Shown here in pieces: positions 7,794 to 19,537 of a stretch of 64,000 bases of DNA. The notes beneath the pieces were generated by a model. That model had not been told where the DNA came from, made no database searches, and was given only the letters and a program-made list of their open reading frames with translations. The position numbers and the translations under genes were made by a program. Source of the DNA: Bog-532 sp963833835. Lineage in GTDB: Bacteria; Actinomycetota; Actinomycetes; Streptosporangiales; Streptosporangiaceae. The first letter of the stretch is position 1; each line of letters opens with the position of its first letter. The DNA lies in assembly GCA_963833835.1 (NCBI GenBank), contig CAWHZI010000016.1, positions 868,001 through 932,000 on the forward strand, in the 5' to 3' direction.

Positions 7794-9892
7794 TCAGCGG
7801 ATCCGCACCGCCACCAGGCAGGCGTCGTCGCCGGTGTCGGAGGCGGCGTGGGCCAGCACGTGGTCGGCCAATTCGGCCGCCGACGGCTGGGCCACGGTCT
7901 GGAAGGGCTGGGCTGCCCGCCGGGCGAACTCGTCCAGCGCCTCGTTGATCGGCGTGCCCCGGCGCTCGACCATCCCGTCGGTGAACAGCAGCATCGTGTC
8001 CCCCAGCGCCAGCGGGGTGGTCAGCTCCTCGTACCGGGCCTCCGGGGCGCTCCCCAGCAGCACCCCCTGCGGCAGCGGCAGCAAGGTCGCCTCTCCGTCG
8101 CGGATGACGACCGGCGGCAGGTGCCCGGCCCGGGCCCAGCGCAGGGTCCGCTCGGACGGGCGGTACAGGCCGCACACGACCGTGCCCACCACCCCGTCGA
8201 TCAGGTGGCAGACCGCGCTGTTCAGGTAGGCCAGCAGCTCGCCCGGGCCGGCTCCGGTGATGGCCAGCCCGCGCAGGCAGTTGCGCGCCGCGACCATGCC
8301 GGTCACCGCGTCGATGCCGTGCCCGGCGATGTCTCCCACCACCAGCAGCACATCCTTGCTCGGCAGCAGCAGCGTGTCGTACCAGTCCCCGCCGACCAGG
8401 TGACCGGGGCCAGCGGCCGATACCGCACCGCGACCTCGATCCCGGCCGCCTCGACCGGCTGGGCCGTGGGGGGCAGGATGGCCCGCTGCAGCCGGACGGC
8501 CAGCAGGTGCTCTTCCTCGGCCCGCTGCTCGCTGTCGGCCAGCTGGTCCCGGGTCGCGGCCAGCACGACCCGGGTCTGGTACTCCGCGGTGATGTCCTGG
8601 AACGCGCCGCGCACCGACTCGGCCGTGCCTGCCGGGCCGAGCACCGGCTCGGCGAACACCCGGATCTGCCGCACGCTGCGGTCGTCGGCCCGGACGATCC
8701 GGAACGTCGTGCTCGCGGGCCGGCCGGTCCGCAGCAGCGTGTCACGGAACTCGCGCAACGCGGGCACGTCCGCCCCGGTTACGTAGCTGTGCAGGTCGGC
8801 CAGCGAGATGGCGGTACCCGCCCGGGCCGGCAGTCCGAACAGCGAGAACGCGGCGTCGGTCCAGTCCGGCCGGCCGGTGAGCAGGTTCTCTTGCCAGCCG
8901 CCGATCCGGCCCAGCCGCTGGATCTGCCCCAGCAGCGCGGTGAGCCCGTCCGCCTCGGTGGCGATCCGCCAGGTGATCACCACCCCGTCGAAGAACCGGG
9001 CGATCCGGACGTCGGCGATCGCGCCGGCCATGGCCCCGGCCGGGATGCCGCTGACCGGACCGGGCAGGTACTGGGGCTCGCCGGTGGCCAGCGCCTGCAC
9101 CGCCCGGTCCAGCACGTCGCCCGCCATGGCCGGGTACGCCTCGGCCAGCGTCCGACCGGTCGGGTCGGCGGCATCGCGCCGGCCCGGGTGCTGGCTGTCC
9201 GGGTGCTGGCTGTTTGCGTGCGGGCCATCGGGGTGCTGGCCGGCCGTTTTGGTGGCGTAGTCGATGCGGAAGTCGGTCACGGTGCCGGTGTCGTCGCGCA
9301 CGGCCGAGGCGAGCAGCACCGTCTCCAGCAGCCCGCCGAGCAGGCCACGCAGGGCGGGCCGGGACCGCACCAGGGTCAGCTCGCCCCGCGCCACCCGGGC
9401 ACTGAGCAGCTGCGCGCACGCCCGCGTCAGGTCGCTGACCTGCTGCCGCAGCGAGAGAGGGAAGTCCGCGAGCGGCCGCGGCCAGCAGATCTCGATCACG
9501 CCCAGCAGGGCGGAGGCGTGGTCGTGCAGCGCGATCACCGTCCGCGCGCCGTCCGGCCAGTGCCCGACCAGGGGGAGCCCGGGCTCGGGTGGCTCGCCCG
9601 CACCGGGACCGGGCCGCCACAGGTCCGGGCCGCCGCCCGCGACCCGCTGTTCCAGGCAGTCCATCTGGGGCGGGATCCAGCGCCAGCGGCTGGCCTCGGC
9701 CGGGCCCAGCCCCGCCTCCCCGAGCAGGCCCAAGCTGCCGTCCGCCCCGATCAGCCACAGCGCCACCGCGGCCGCGCCGAGCGGGGCCAGCGCCTGGTCC
9801 AGCACCGCGGCCGCGAACTCCCCGCCGTCGGCGGCCAGTGCCGCCGCCGCCCCGGCCAGCTGGTTCCGCAGCACCCCGTCGGCCGGCCGCAC
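7794..9892 (-). pseudogene. SpoIIE-family PP2C phosphatase with PAS/GAF sensor, frameshifted
   Basis: The first 495 or so codons (9892 down to about 8405) encode a GAF-like region and a PAS domain ('GGWQENLLTGRPDWTDAAFSLFGL'), then a helical linker and 'VEVAVRYRPLAP'-type entry to the PP2C domain. The frame is then lost at 8404-8405. The PP2C core continues in the next frame with 'GGDWYDTLLLP', 'GDIAGHGIDA', 'FTDGMVERR' and 'DDACLVAVR', ending at 7794. Restoring one C (plus strand) gives a 699-residue protein with every metal-binding Asp. Such enzymes dephosphorylate STAS antagonists to release sigma factors. The lesion is one base in a short C/G run, so sequence error is as likely as inactivation. 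An ANTAR gene lies 58 bp upstream on the same strand. Confidence 0.82.
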
Positions 9893-9950
9893 CGCGCCGG
9901 CCGCGGAGGCCGGGCCGCCCTGCTGGCCGGCTGGCCCGGTGGCCGGCTGG

Positions 9951-10355
9951 TCAGCCTGGCCGGGCCTGATCCTGGCTGATGATAGCGGCGGCGATCTCGG
10001 TCACCGGGGTGCTCGCCTCCCGGGCCAGCGCGGTCAGCTGGCTGGCGGCCTCGGCCGGTGAGCAGCCGAGCCGCTCGATCAGCACCCCGGTGGCCATGTC
10101 GGCCACGGACCGGGCCGCGGCCGCCAGCCGCGCCTGGTCCAGCTCCTGCCGCTGGCGGTCGATGACCGCGGCCAGCCGCAGGACCTCTTCGCCCGTGCCA
10201 CCGGAAGTACCGGTGCGGCCAGAATTAACAGTGCCACCAGAATACGGTGCCACCGGAATAACAGGCACCAGAAGTACCCGTGCCACCGGAATTAACAGTG
10301 CCACCGGGAGTACCCGTGCCGTCAGGAGCGTCAGCGGAGGGCACCGCTCACCCAC
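9951..10355 (-). CDS. ANTAR-domain RNA-binding regulator
   Basis: The C-terminal half is an ANTAR three-helix domain: 'QARLAAAARSVADMATGVLIERLGCSP' (read as two parts) followed by 'EAASQLTALAREASTPVTEIAAAII'. ANTAR domains bind paired hexaloop hairpins in mRNA leaders and act as antiterminators. There is no GAF or receiver domain in the same protein. The N-terminal 55 residues are encoded by degenerate repeats (10195-10320) and may be untranslated; the true start may lie nearer residue 57. The SpoIIE-type phosphatase gene follows directly, so this may be its co-expressed partner. Confidence 0.7.
   Translation of the reverse strand: MGERCPPLTLLTARVLPVALLIPVARVLLVPVIPVAPYSGGTVNSGRTGTSGGTGEEVLRLAAVIDRQRQELDQARLAAAARSVADMATGVLIERLGCSPAEAASQLTALAREASTPVTEIAAAIISQDQARPG
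10195..10320. repeat. Degenerate short tandem repeats at the ANTAR gene 5' end
   Basis: About seven imperfect units of 15-19 nt start with GTGCCACCGGA or a close variant, followed by AGTACC or ATTAACA. They overlap the predicted first 55 codons of the ANTAR gene. Confidence 0.6.
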
Positions 10356-10602
10356 CTTTCGTTGTCCCCGGGGGATTGATACCCCGGCTTGCGCGCCACT
10401 GCTGCCTGGCCTGGCCGACTATCTTCTCCGGCCTGCCGCCCTATGGGAACATGAAGGCGATGGACGCGCGCGCGAGCCGGTTCCGGCCTGGCTTAATGTT
10501 GCCATGCGGCAAACGTTCTGGCGGCGCGCTGGCTCGCGTCATGTGTCACGATCTGCCCACACCTGGCGCCGTGGCCCCGTGGGGGACCGATAGGGAGCAC
10601 CG

Positions 10603-14494
<3,892 letters not shown>

Positions 14495-14511
<17 letters not shown>

Positions 14512-15301
14512 CCGGCACCTCACCGGGTGTCCGGCTCACCGGGTGCCCCGCCTTACGGGCCGCGGCCGCGAACCCCACCGCGTCGTGGATCGCCGCCCCG
14601 CCCGGGTCGTTGTTGAAGTACACGTACACGTCCGCTCTGGTTGAGCTAACACCGTCTGGCCAGCCGTCCGCCAGCCGTTTGACCCAGGTCCGCAGCCCGG
14701 CCGGCCGGTAGCGTGGCCACGGCTCGGCCGCGCCTTCGTGCAGCCGCAGGTAACCCCAGTCCGCGGTCCGCCACCGCGGCTCCTGCTGAGACTCATGCCG
14801 ATCCGTCCACACCAGCGCCGCCCCCCGGCTGGTCAGCACCTCCCGGATCTCGTCGGTCCAGCAGGATTCGTGCCGCATCTCCACCGCCACCCGGAGCCCG
14901 CGTGGCCCGCGCCGCCCGAACTCGGCCAGGCAGTCGTCCAGCAGTTCCGGATCGCCTTTCCACGTCGGCGGAAGCTGCAGCAGGATCGGCCCCAGCCGGT
15001 CACCGAGCCCGGTGGCCGCGTCGAGCAGGCGCTGGACCGGTTCGGCCGGGTCCTTCAGCCGCCGGATGTGGGTCAGGTAGCGGCTGGCCTTCACCGCCAT
15101 CACGAACCCGCCCGGCGTCCGCTCGGCCCACGCCGCGAACATCTCCCGGGTCGGCAGCCGGTAGAACGAGTTGTTGTTCTCGACTGTCCCGAACTGTTCC
15201 GCGTAGTGCTCCAGCCACAGCCGCTGCGGCACCCCGGCCGGGTACAGCACGCCGCGCCAGTCACGGTACTGCCACCCCGACGTACCGACCAGCCACGGCA
15301 T
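14495..15301 (-). CDS. DUF72 domain protein (YecE-like)
   Basis: This 268-residue TIM-barrel-like protein has the DUF72 hallmarks: N-terminal 'VGTSGWQYRDWRG', 'FGTVENNNSFYRLP', 'GPILLQLPPTWKGD' and 'VYVYFNNDPGGAAIHDA'. The biochemical function of the family is unknown. It ends inside the histidine kinase 3' end (convergent 17-bp overlap) and lies 17 bp downstream of the NAD(P)-binding protein stop, so the two minus-strand genes may be cotranscribed. Confidence 0.88.
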
Positions 15302-15318
15302 GCGGCCTCACCTCCGGC

Positions 15319-15948
15319 TCAGTACCCGATGCCCACCGTGTGGCCGATGGTCGCCGGGTCGGCCAGGGCGGCCAGGATCGCGTCGGCCACGTCGGCCCGT
15401 GCGATGCTCCTCCCCACGTTGCTGTCGATCATGCGGCGGTAGCGACCGCGGCCCGGCCGGTTGGTCAGCTGCGGCGGGCGCATCAGCGTCCAGTCGGTGG
15501 CGCTGGCCCAGATTTCCCCCTCCATCCGCCGGGTGTCGGCCATCGCGTCGCGCAGGATGCGCTGCAGCAGCGGCTTGGCTATCACCCGGGTCAGGAACGG
15601 ATCGCTCGGCTCGATGAAGGCCCCGCTCGCGCTGAGCGCGACCAGCCGCCGGATCCCGGTGTCCTCCATCGCGGTCAAGATGCTCCGCACCCCGTCGGTC
15701 AGCACCGCGGGTGGGCCGCCCTTGCGTGGCCCCAGCGTCGACACCACCGCGTCGGACCCCTTGACCGCCGGCCCGATCTGCGCCGGATCCATCACGTCCG
15801 CCGTGACCACGCCCAGCCCCGACCCCGCAGGCACCGCGAGCCGCGCCGGGTCCCGCACCACCGCCACCACGTCGTGCCCAGCCGCCAGTCCCTGCCGCAC
15901 CACCTCGGACCCCACTCCACCCGTCGCCCCGAACACCGTCACCCTCAT
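15319..15948 (-). CDS. NAD(P)-binding SDR/NmrA-like protein
   Basis: An atypical short-chain dehydrogenase starts with 'MRVTVFGATGGVGSEVVRQG', the NmrA/BVR-B dinucleotide motif TGATGGVG type, and carries 'DAVVSTLGPRKG' and 'RRLVALSASGAF'. It is about 209 residues long, typical for NAD(P)H-sensing or flavin-reductase-like members; no YxxxK motif is obvious. The start at 15948 is chosen because GGGAGA lies 5 nt upstream; an in-frame ATG at 15972 would overlap the control region. It diverges from a TetR gene, and two related operator-like dyads lie between them, so it is probably the repressor's target. Substrate unknown. Confidence 0.83.
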   Translation of the reverse strand: MRVTVFGATGGVGSEVVRQGLAAGHDVVAVVRDPARLAVPAGSGLGVVTADVMDPAQIGPAVKGSDAVVSTLGPRKGGPPAVLTDGVRSILTAMEDTGIRRLVALSASGAFIEPSDPFLTRVIAKPLLQRILRDAMADTRRMEGEIWASATDWTLMRPPQLTNRPGRGRYRRMIDSNVGRSIARADVADAILAALADPATIGHTVGIGY

Positions 15949-16002
15949 CGAACTCTCCCGTCTGCCGTCCAACTTGCCCGGCCGCCTAACCCAGTCAAAC
16001 TG

Positions 16003-16049
16003 GTGAGTGAATGCTCACTAACCCCTATGATGGGTAAGCACTCACTAAC
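16003..16049. promoter_or_regulatory. Paired TetR-type operator candidates
   Basis: Site 1 (16003-16019) contains GTGAG-N6-CTCAC and the nested AGTGA-N4-TCACT. Site 2 (16034-16049) carries the same core on the opposite strand (GTAAGCACTCAC, one mismatch), followed by TAAC as in site 1. They sit between the divergent NmrA-like and TetR genes, as expected for autoregulation plus target repression. Confidence 0.6.
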
Positions 16050-16072
16050 CTGTCAATGCATTAAGGCGGCAC

Positions 16073-16750
16073 ATGCCAGGCACCCGGGACCGCATCCTCG
16101 ACGCGGCCGCCCACGTGATGCGGACGCGCGGCTTCGCCCGCACTACGACCAAGGAGATCGCCCGCACCGCCGGTTACTCCGAAGCCACCCTGTACAAGCA
16201 CTTCCAGGACAAGACCGACCTGTTCCTGGCCGTGCTCAAGGAACGCCTGCCCAGCCTGGGCTCGACCCTCAGCGCCCTGTCCGCCGGCATCGACGCCGAC
16301 GCCGACGCCGGCACCAGCGCCGCAAACGACGCCGGCGCCGGCACCAACGGGCACGCCGACGCCAACACGGCCGCCCGCGAAACCCTGGCCAGCCGGCTGA
16401 CCGGCACCGCCCGCGGCGCGATCGCCTTTTACGAGGCCAGCTTCCCGATCAGCGCGTCGGTCTTCTCCGAGCCGGAACTGCTGACCGCGCACCATGCCGC
16501 GGTCACCCGTCAGGGCGCCGGTCCGCAGTACCCAGTGGAAGCGCTGGCCCGCTACCTGCGCCTGGAACAGGGTCGCGGCCGCATCCGCCCCGGCGCCGAC
16601 TGCGCCGCCGCCGCGTCCCTGCTGCTCGGGTCCTGCTTCCAGTACGCCTTTTTGCGCTGCTTCGCCCAGCTGCCGCCCGACCCGGACGCGGCGCAGGCCC
16701 ACGCCACCGCGATCGTCACCACCCTGCTGGCCGGCCTGCAGCCCGCTTGA
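16073..16750 (+). CDS. TetR/AcrR-family transcriptional regulator
   Basis: This 225-residue protein has an N-terminal helix-turn-helix: 'RDRILDAAAHVMRTRGFART' then 'TTKEIARTAGYSEATLYKHF', the canonical TetR DNA-binding helices. The ligand-binding part contains an unusual Asp/Ala/Gly/Asn-rich low-complexity insert at about residues 66-100 ('DADADAGTSAANDAGAGTN'). The gene diverges from the NmrA-like gene over two dyads with shared half-sites, so autorepression is likely. The ligand is unknown. No clear Shine-Dalgarno precedes the ATG (AAGGCGG is 5 nt upstream and may serve). Confidence 0.9.
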   Translation: MPGTRDRILDAAAHVMRTRGFARTTTKEIARTAGYSEATLYKHFQDKTDLFLAVLKERLPSLGSTLSALSAGIDADADAGTSAANDAGAGTNGHADANTAARETLASRLTGTARGAIAFYEASFPISASVFSEPELLTAHHAAVTRQGAGPQYPVEALARYLRLEQGRGRIRPGADCAAAASLLLGSCFQYAFLRCFAQLPPDPDAAQAHATAIVTTLLAGLQPA

Positions 16751-16773
16751 CCTCTGGAGCAGGCCGACCCCGC

Positions 16774-17400
16774 TTACTCCGGTGCGGACGTAGGGGCAGC
16801 CGGCGTCGGCGGCGCATAGGTGCGGACGAATATGTAGTAGATACCGGTCACGGCGGTGATGGCCACCGTGGCCCAGACGCTGAAGAACGCCACCACGAAG
16901 GCAATCAGGTACGGGACCTGGCCCGCATAGAAGCTCAGCCGCGCCGGTCTCTTGGCCGCGGCCGACATCGGGTCGCGGACGTACTCGTCATGCCGCAGGA
17001 CCCACTCGGAGACCAGCGCGAAGGCGATGCTCATAAGCTCAAAGACCCCGGCGAACAGTGCCGCCGCCGTGTTCGCGTTCGGCCAGCCGTCGCGCAGGTA
17101 ATCGGCCAGGGTGGAGGTGGCGAACGGGATGGCCACCACCACCGCGAGCAGCAGCAGGTTGAGGTACAGCAGCCCCCGGGTGACCGCCACCACGCTGTTC
17201 ATCATCGTGTGGTGGTTGACCCAGATGATGCCGATGGTGAAGAAGCTGATCAGATAGGCCACGAACGCGGGCCAGCGATCGCCCAGCAGGAGCGCCAGAT
17301 TCCCGTGCCCCGGCCCCTCCACCGCCAGGTCCAGGGCCAGCAGCGTGATGGCGACAGCGAACACGCCGTCGCTGAACGACTCCAGCCGTGACCGGTCCAC
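16774..17400 (-). CDS. TMEM175-family (DUF1211) potassium channel-like membrane protein
   Basis: This 208-residue protein begins with the family signature RLESFSDGVFAVAITLL in the first helix and has six hydrophobic helices, with 'IIWVNHHTMM' in helix 3. Bacterial members are tetrameric potassium-leak channels with one six-helix repeat per chain, matching this length. The gene follows the aminotransferase stop-to-start gap of 11 bp and is probably the last gene of that operon, though a functional link is not obvious. The C-terminal 12 residues are Pro/Ala-rich. Confidence 0.87.
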   Translation of the reverse strand: MDRSRLESFSDGVFAVAITLLALDLAVEGPGHGNLALLLGDRWPAFVAYLISFFTIGIIWVNHHTMMNSVVAVTRGLLYLNLLLLAVVVAIPFATSTLADYLRDGWPNANTAAALFAGVFELMSIAFALVSEWVLRHDEYVRDPMSAAAKRPARLSFYAGQVPYLIAFVVAFFSVWATVAITAVTGIYYIFVRTYAPPTPAAPTSAPE

Positions 17401-17411
17401 CAGTTACCTCC

Positions 17412-18761
17412 TCAGGCCCCGAGCAGCTCGGCTACGGCCGCGCCGAATACCTCAGTGTGCCGGTCCACGTCGGCCGGGCTGGTGACCGGGCACATCAGCG
17501 CCATGTTGTGGAACGGGGTGAGCAGGATGCCCCGGTTGGCCAGGTAGGTGTGCAGGTAGTCGTCGAGCTCGGGATCGGACGCCGCCGCGGCCTCGCTGCC
17601 GGTGCGCGGCGCCGGGGAAGTGAACCGGTACTCGGCCCGGGCGCCCAGCCGGCTCACCGACCAGGGCAGGCCGTGCCGGCTGATGACACCGTCCACGCCG
17701 GCCGCGAACCGCTCGGCCAGCGCCGACATTTCCCCGAACACCCCGTCCGGCAGCACCTCGCGCAGGGTCGCGCACACCGCGGCGATCGACAGCGGGTTCC
17801 CGGCCAGGGTGCCGCCGACCCCGCCCATGTCGACCAGGTCCAGGTCGCGGCGGCCCAGCAGCCGGTCGGCCAGTTCGGCCGTCAGCCCGTAGGCGGCCGC
17901 GGGGATGCCGCCGCCGATGGCCTTGCCCACCGTCACCATGTCCGGCTCGAGGCCCCAGGCCGCGGTGGCCCCGCCCGGGCCGGCACAGAACGTGTGGGTC
18001 TCGTCGTTGATGAGCAGCGTGCCGTGCCGCCGGGTCAGCTCCCGGACCCCGTCCAGGTAGCCGGGCTCGGGCAGCACGATGCCGATGTTGGTCAGCGCCG
18101 GTTCCATCAGCACCGCGGCCACGTCGCCGTGGGCCAGCTCGCGGTCCAGGCCGTCCAGGTCGTTGTACTCGGCCACCCGGCTGGTCGCGAGGACGTCGAC
18201 CGGCGCCCCGACGTTCCCCGGCCGGGGCCGAGCGCCCGTCGGGCTGGTGACGATCAGCGACTCGTCCACCGTGCCGTGGTAGCAGTAGCTGTGGAACAGG
18301 ACCTTGCTCCGCCCGGTCAGCGCCCGGGCCAACCGGATGGCCCACCGGTTGGCGTCGGTGGCGGTCAGCGCGAACGACCAGCGGGCCAGGCCGAACCGCC
18401 GGGCCAGTTCGGCCCCGGCTTCGGCCGCCTCCTCGGTCGGCATCATCACCGACAGCCCACCGCGCCCGGCCGCGCGGCGCTCGATAGCCCGCAGCACCGG
18501 GGCGGGGGAGTGGCCGGCCATGGCCGCCGTGTCGCCCAGCGAAAAGTCCGCGTACTCCAGTCCGTCCACGTCGGTGACCCGGGCCCCTGACGCCCGGTCC
18601 AGGTAGAGCGGGAACCCGCCGGCCGCCATGTTCATCCAGGTCATCGGCACCCGGCCGAACAGCGATCCGGCCTGCTGGTGGGCCCGCGCCGACCCGGGAT
18701 GACGGTCGGCGAACGTGGCCCGCTCCCGCGCGAGCAGTTCGGCCAGACGGTTGCGGTCCAC
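17412..18761 (-). CDS. Class III (GSA-type) PLP-dependent aminotransferase
   Basis: This 449-residue fold-type I PLP enzyme resembles glutamate-1-semialdehyde aminomutase and related class III transaminases. Visible features are 'GHSPAPVLRAIERR', 'LLINDETHTFCAGPGG' with the PLP-ring Asp, and 'VTVGKAIGGGIPAAAYG' with the Schiff-base lysine at K280. True HemL is usually encoded with heme genes; here the gene sits 24 bp downstream of a class II aldolase gene that diverges from mtnA. It may therefore transaminate an aldehyde produced by that aldolase, such as methylthioacetaldehyde, but this is inference. It is the middle gene of a likely aldolase-aminotransferase-TMEM175 operon. Confidence 0.85.
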   Translation of the reverse strand: MDRNRLAELLARERATFADRHPGSARAHQQAGSLFGRVPMTWMNMAAGGFPLYLDRASGARVTDVDGLEYADFSLGDTAAMAGHSPAPVLRAIERRAAGRGGLSVMMPTEEAAEAGAELARRFGLARWSFALTATDANRWAIRLARALTGRSKVLFHSYCYHGTVDESLIVTSPTGARPRPGNVGAPVDVLATSRVAEYNDLDGLDRELAHGDVAAVLMEPALTNIGIVLPEPGYLDGVRELTRRHGTLLINDETHTFCAGPGGATAAWGLEPDMVTVGKAIGGGIPAAAYGLTAELADRLLGRRDLDLVDMGGVGGTLAGNPLSIAAVCATLREVLPDGVFGEMSALAERFAAGVDGVISRHGLPWSVSRLGARAEYRFTSPAPRTGSEAAAASDPELDDYLHTYLANRGILLTPFHNMALMCPVTSPADVDRHTEVFGAAVAELLGA

Positions 18762-18785
18762 GACTGACCCCTTGCCTAGCTCCGG

Positions 18786-19496
18786 TCAGGCCGGCGGACG
18801 CTGGCCGTAGCCGGACAGCTTACGCACCACGGTCTCGATCTCCTCCGGCGGCAGCAGCCGGGGCCGGCCCGCCGCGGCCGCGCGCAGGTACACGTCGCAC
18901 ACCCACTCCAGCGCCTGCGCCCGGCTGACCGCGGTCCGCAGGTCCGGCCCGGTGGTGACCGCGCCGTGGTTGGCCATCAGGCAGGCCGAGCGCCCGGCCA
19001 GCGCGGTGACCACGTTGGCCGCGAGCTCGCCGGTGCCGTAGGTCGCGTACGGCGCCACCGCCACCGGCCCGCCGAACGACGCCACCTGGTAGTGGATGGC
19101 CGGCACCTCATCCACCAGCGCCGACAATGCGGTCGCGGCCGGAGCGTGCGTGTGGACGATGGCCGCCACTCCAGCCCCAGTAACCCCGGTCACCCCAGAA
19201 ACCCCAGAAACCCCAGAAACCCCAGAAACCCCGCCAGCCTCAGCGGCCGCGTACACCGCCAGGTGCAGCGGCAGCTCGCTCGACGGCAGCAACGGGGCCT
19301 CGACCGGGGTCCCGTCCATCCGGTGCACCCCCACCAGCTCGGCCGTGAGCGCCGCGTAGTCCAGCCCGCTCGGCGTCACCGCGACCAGCTCCCCGGCCCG
19401 GGCGCTGACGTTGCCCGCCGTCCCCACCACCAGCCCGGCCGCGGCCAGCCCGGTGCAGACCGCGGCGATCTCGGCCCGCAGCTCACCGAGCAGCAT
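18786..19496 (-). CDS. Class II aldolase/adducin family protein (MtnB/FucA-like)
   Basis: The 236-residue protein has the class II aldolase order: 'GNVSAR', 'VAVTPSGLDY', 'PSSELPLHLAVY' (catalytic Glu), 'AAIVHTHAPAATALS' (zinc His pair), 'MANHGAVTTG' (third His). Members cleave sugar 1-phosphates to DHAP plus an aldehyde, or dehydrate methylthioribulose-1-phosphate. Divergence from mtnA suggests 5-(methylthio)- or 5-deoxyribulose-1-phosphate as substrate. Start ATG 19496 is favoured; an in-frame TTG at 19514 would leave only 23 bp to mtnA. A 9-nt tandem repeat encodes an extra GVSGVSGVSGVTG-type loop just before the metal-binding HTH, which may vary in length. Confidence 0.85.
   Translation of the reverse strand: MLLGELRAEIAAVCTGLAAAGLVVGTAGNVSARAGELVAVTPSGLDYAALTAELVGVHRMDGTPVEAPLLPSSELPLHLAVYAAAEAGGVSGVSGVSGVSGVTGVTGAGVAAIVHTHAPAATALSALVDEVPAIHYQVASFGGPVAVAPYATYGTGELAANVVTALAGRSACLMANHGAVTTGPDLRTAVSRAQALEWVCDVYLRAAAAGRPRLLPPEEIETVVRKLSGYGQRPPA
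19174..19227. repeat. 9-bp tandem repeat inside the aldolase gene
   Basis: Six units of nine bases: two variants, then four perfect ACCCCAGAA copies (19192-19227). The unit length keeps frame and encodes Val-Ser-Gly/Val-Thr-Gly triplets on the minus strand. Confidence 0.85.
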
Positions 19497-19524
19497 CGGG
19501 CCCGCCCACGGCAAAGAGGGCAGG

Positions 19525-19537
19525 TAGCGTCACCGGT
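19525..19537 (+). promoter_or_regulatory. Leaderless -10 element of mtnA
   Basis: TAGCGT (19525-19530, fits TANNNT) lies exactly 7 nt before the ATG, the spacing of leaderless actinobacterial promoters. No Shine-Dalgarno is present. Confidence 0.55.

Noticed and set aside
14713..17391. 892-codon plus-strand frame over DUF72, NmrA-like, TetR and TMEM175 genes
   Set aside because: Shadow of four real genes, no domain, low-complexity composition.
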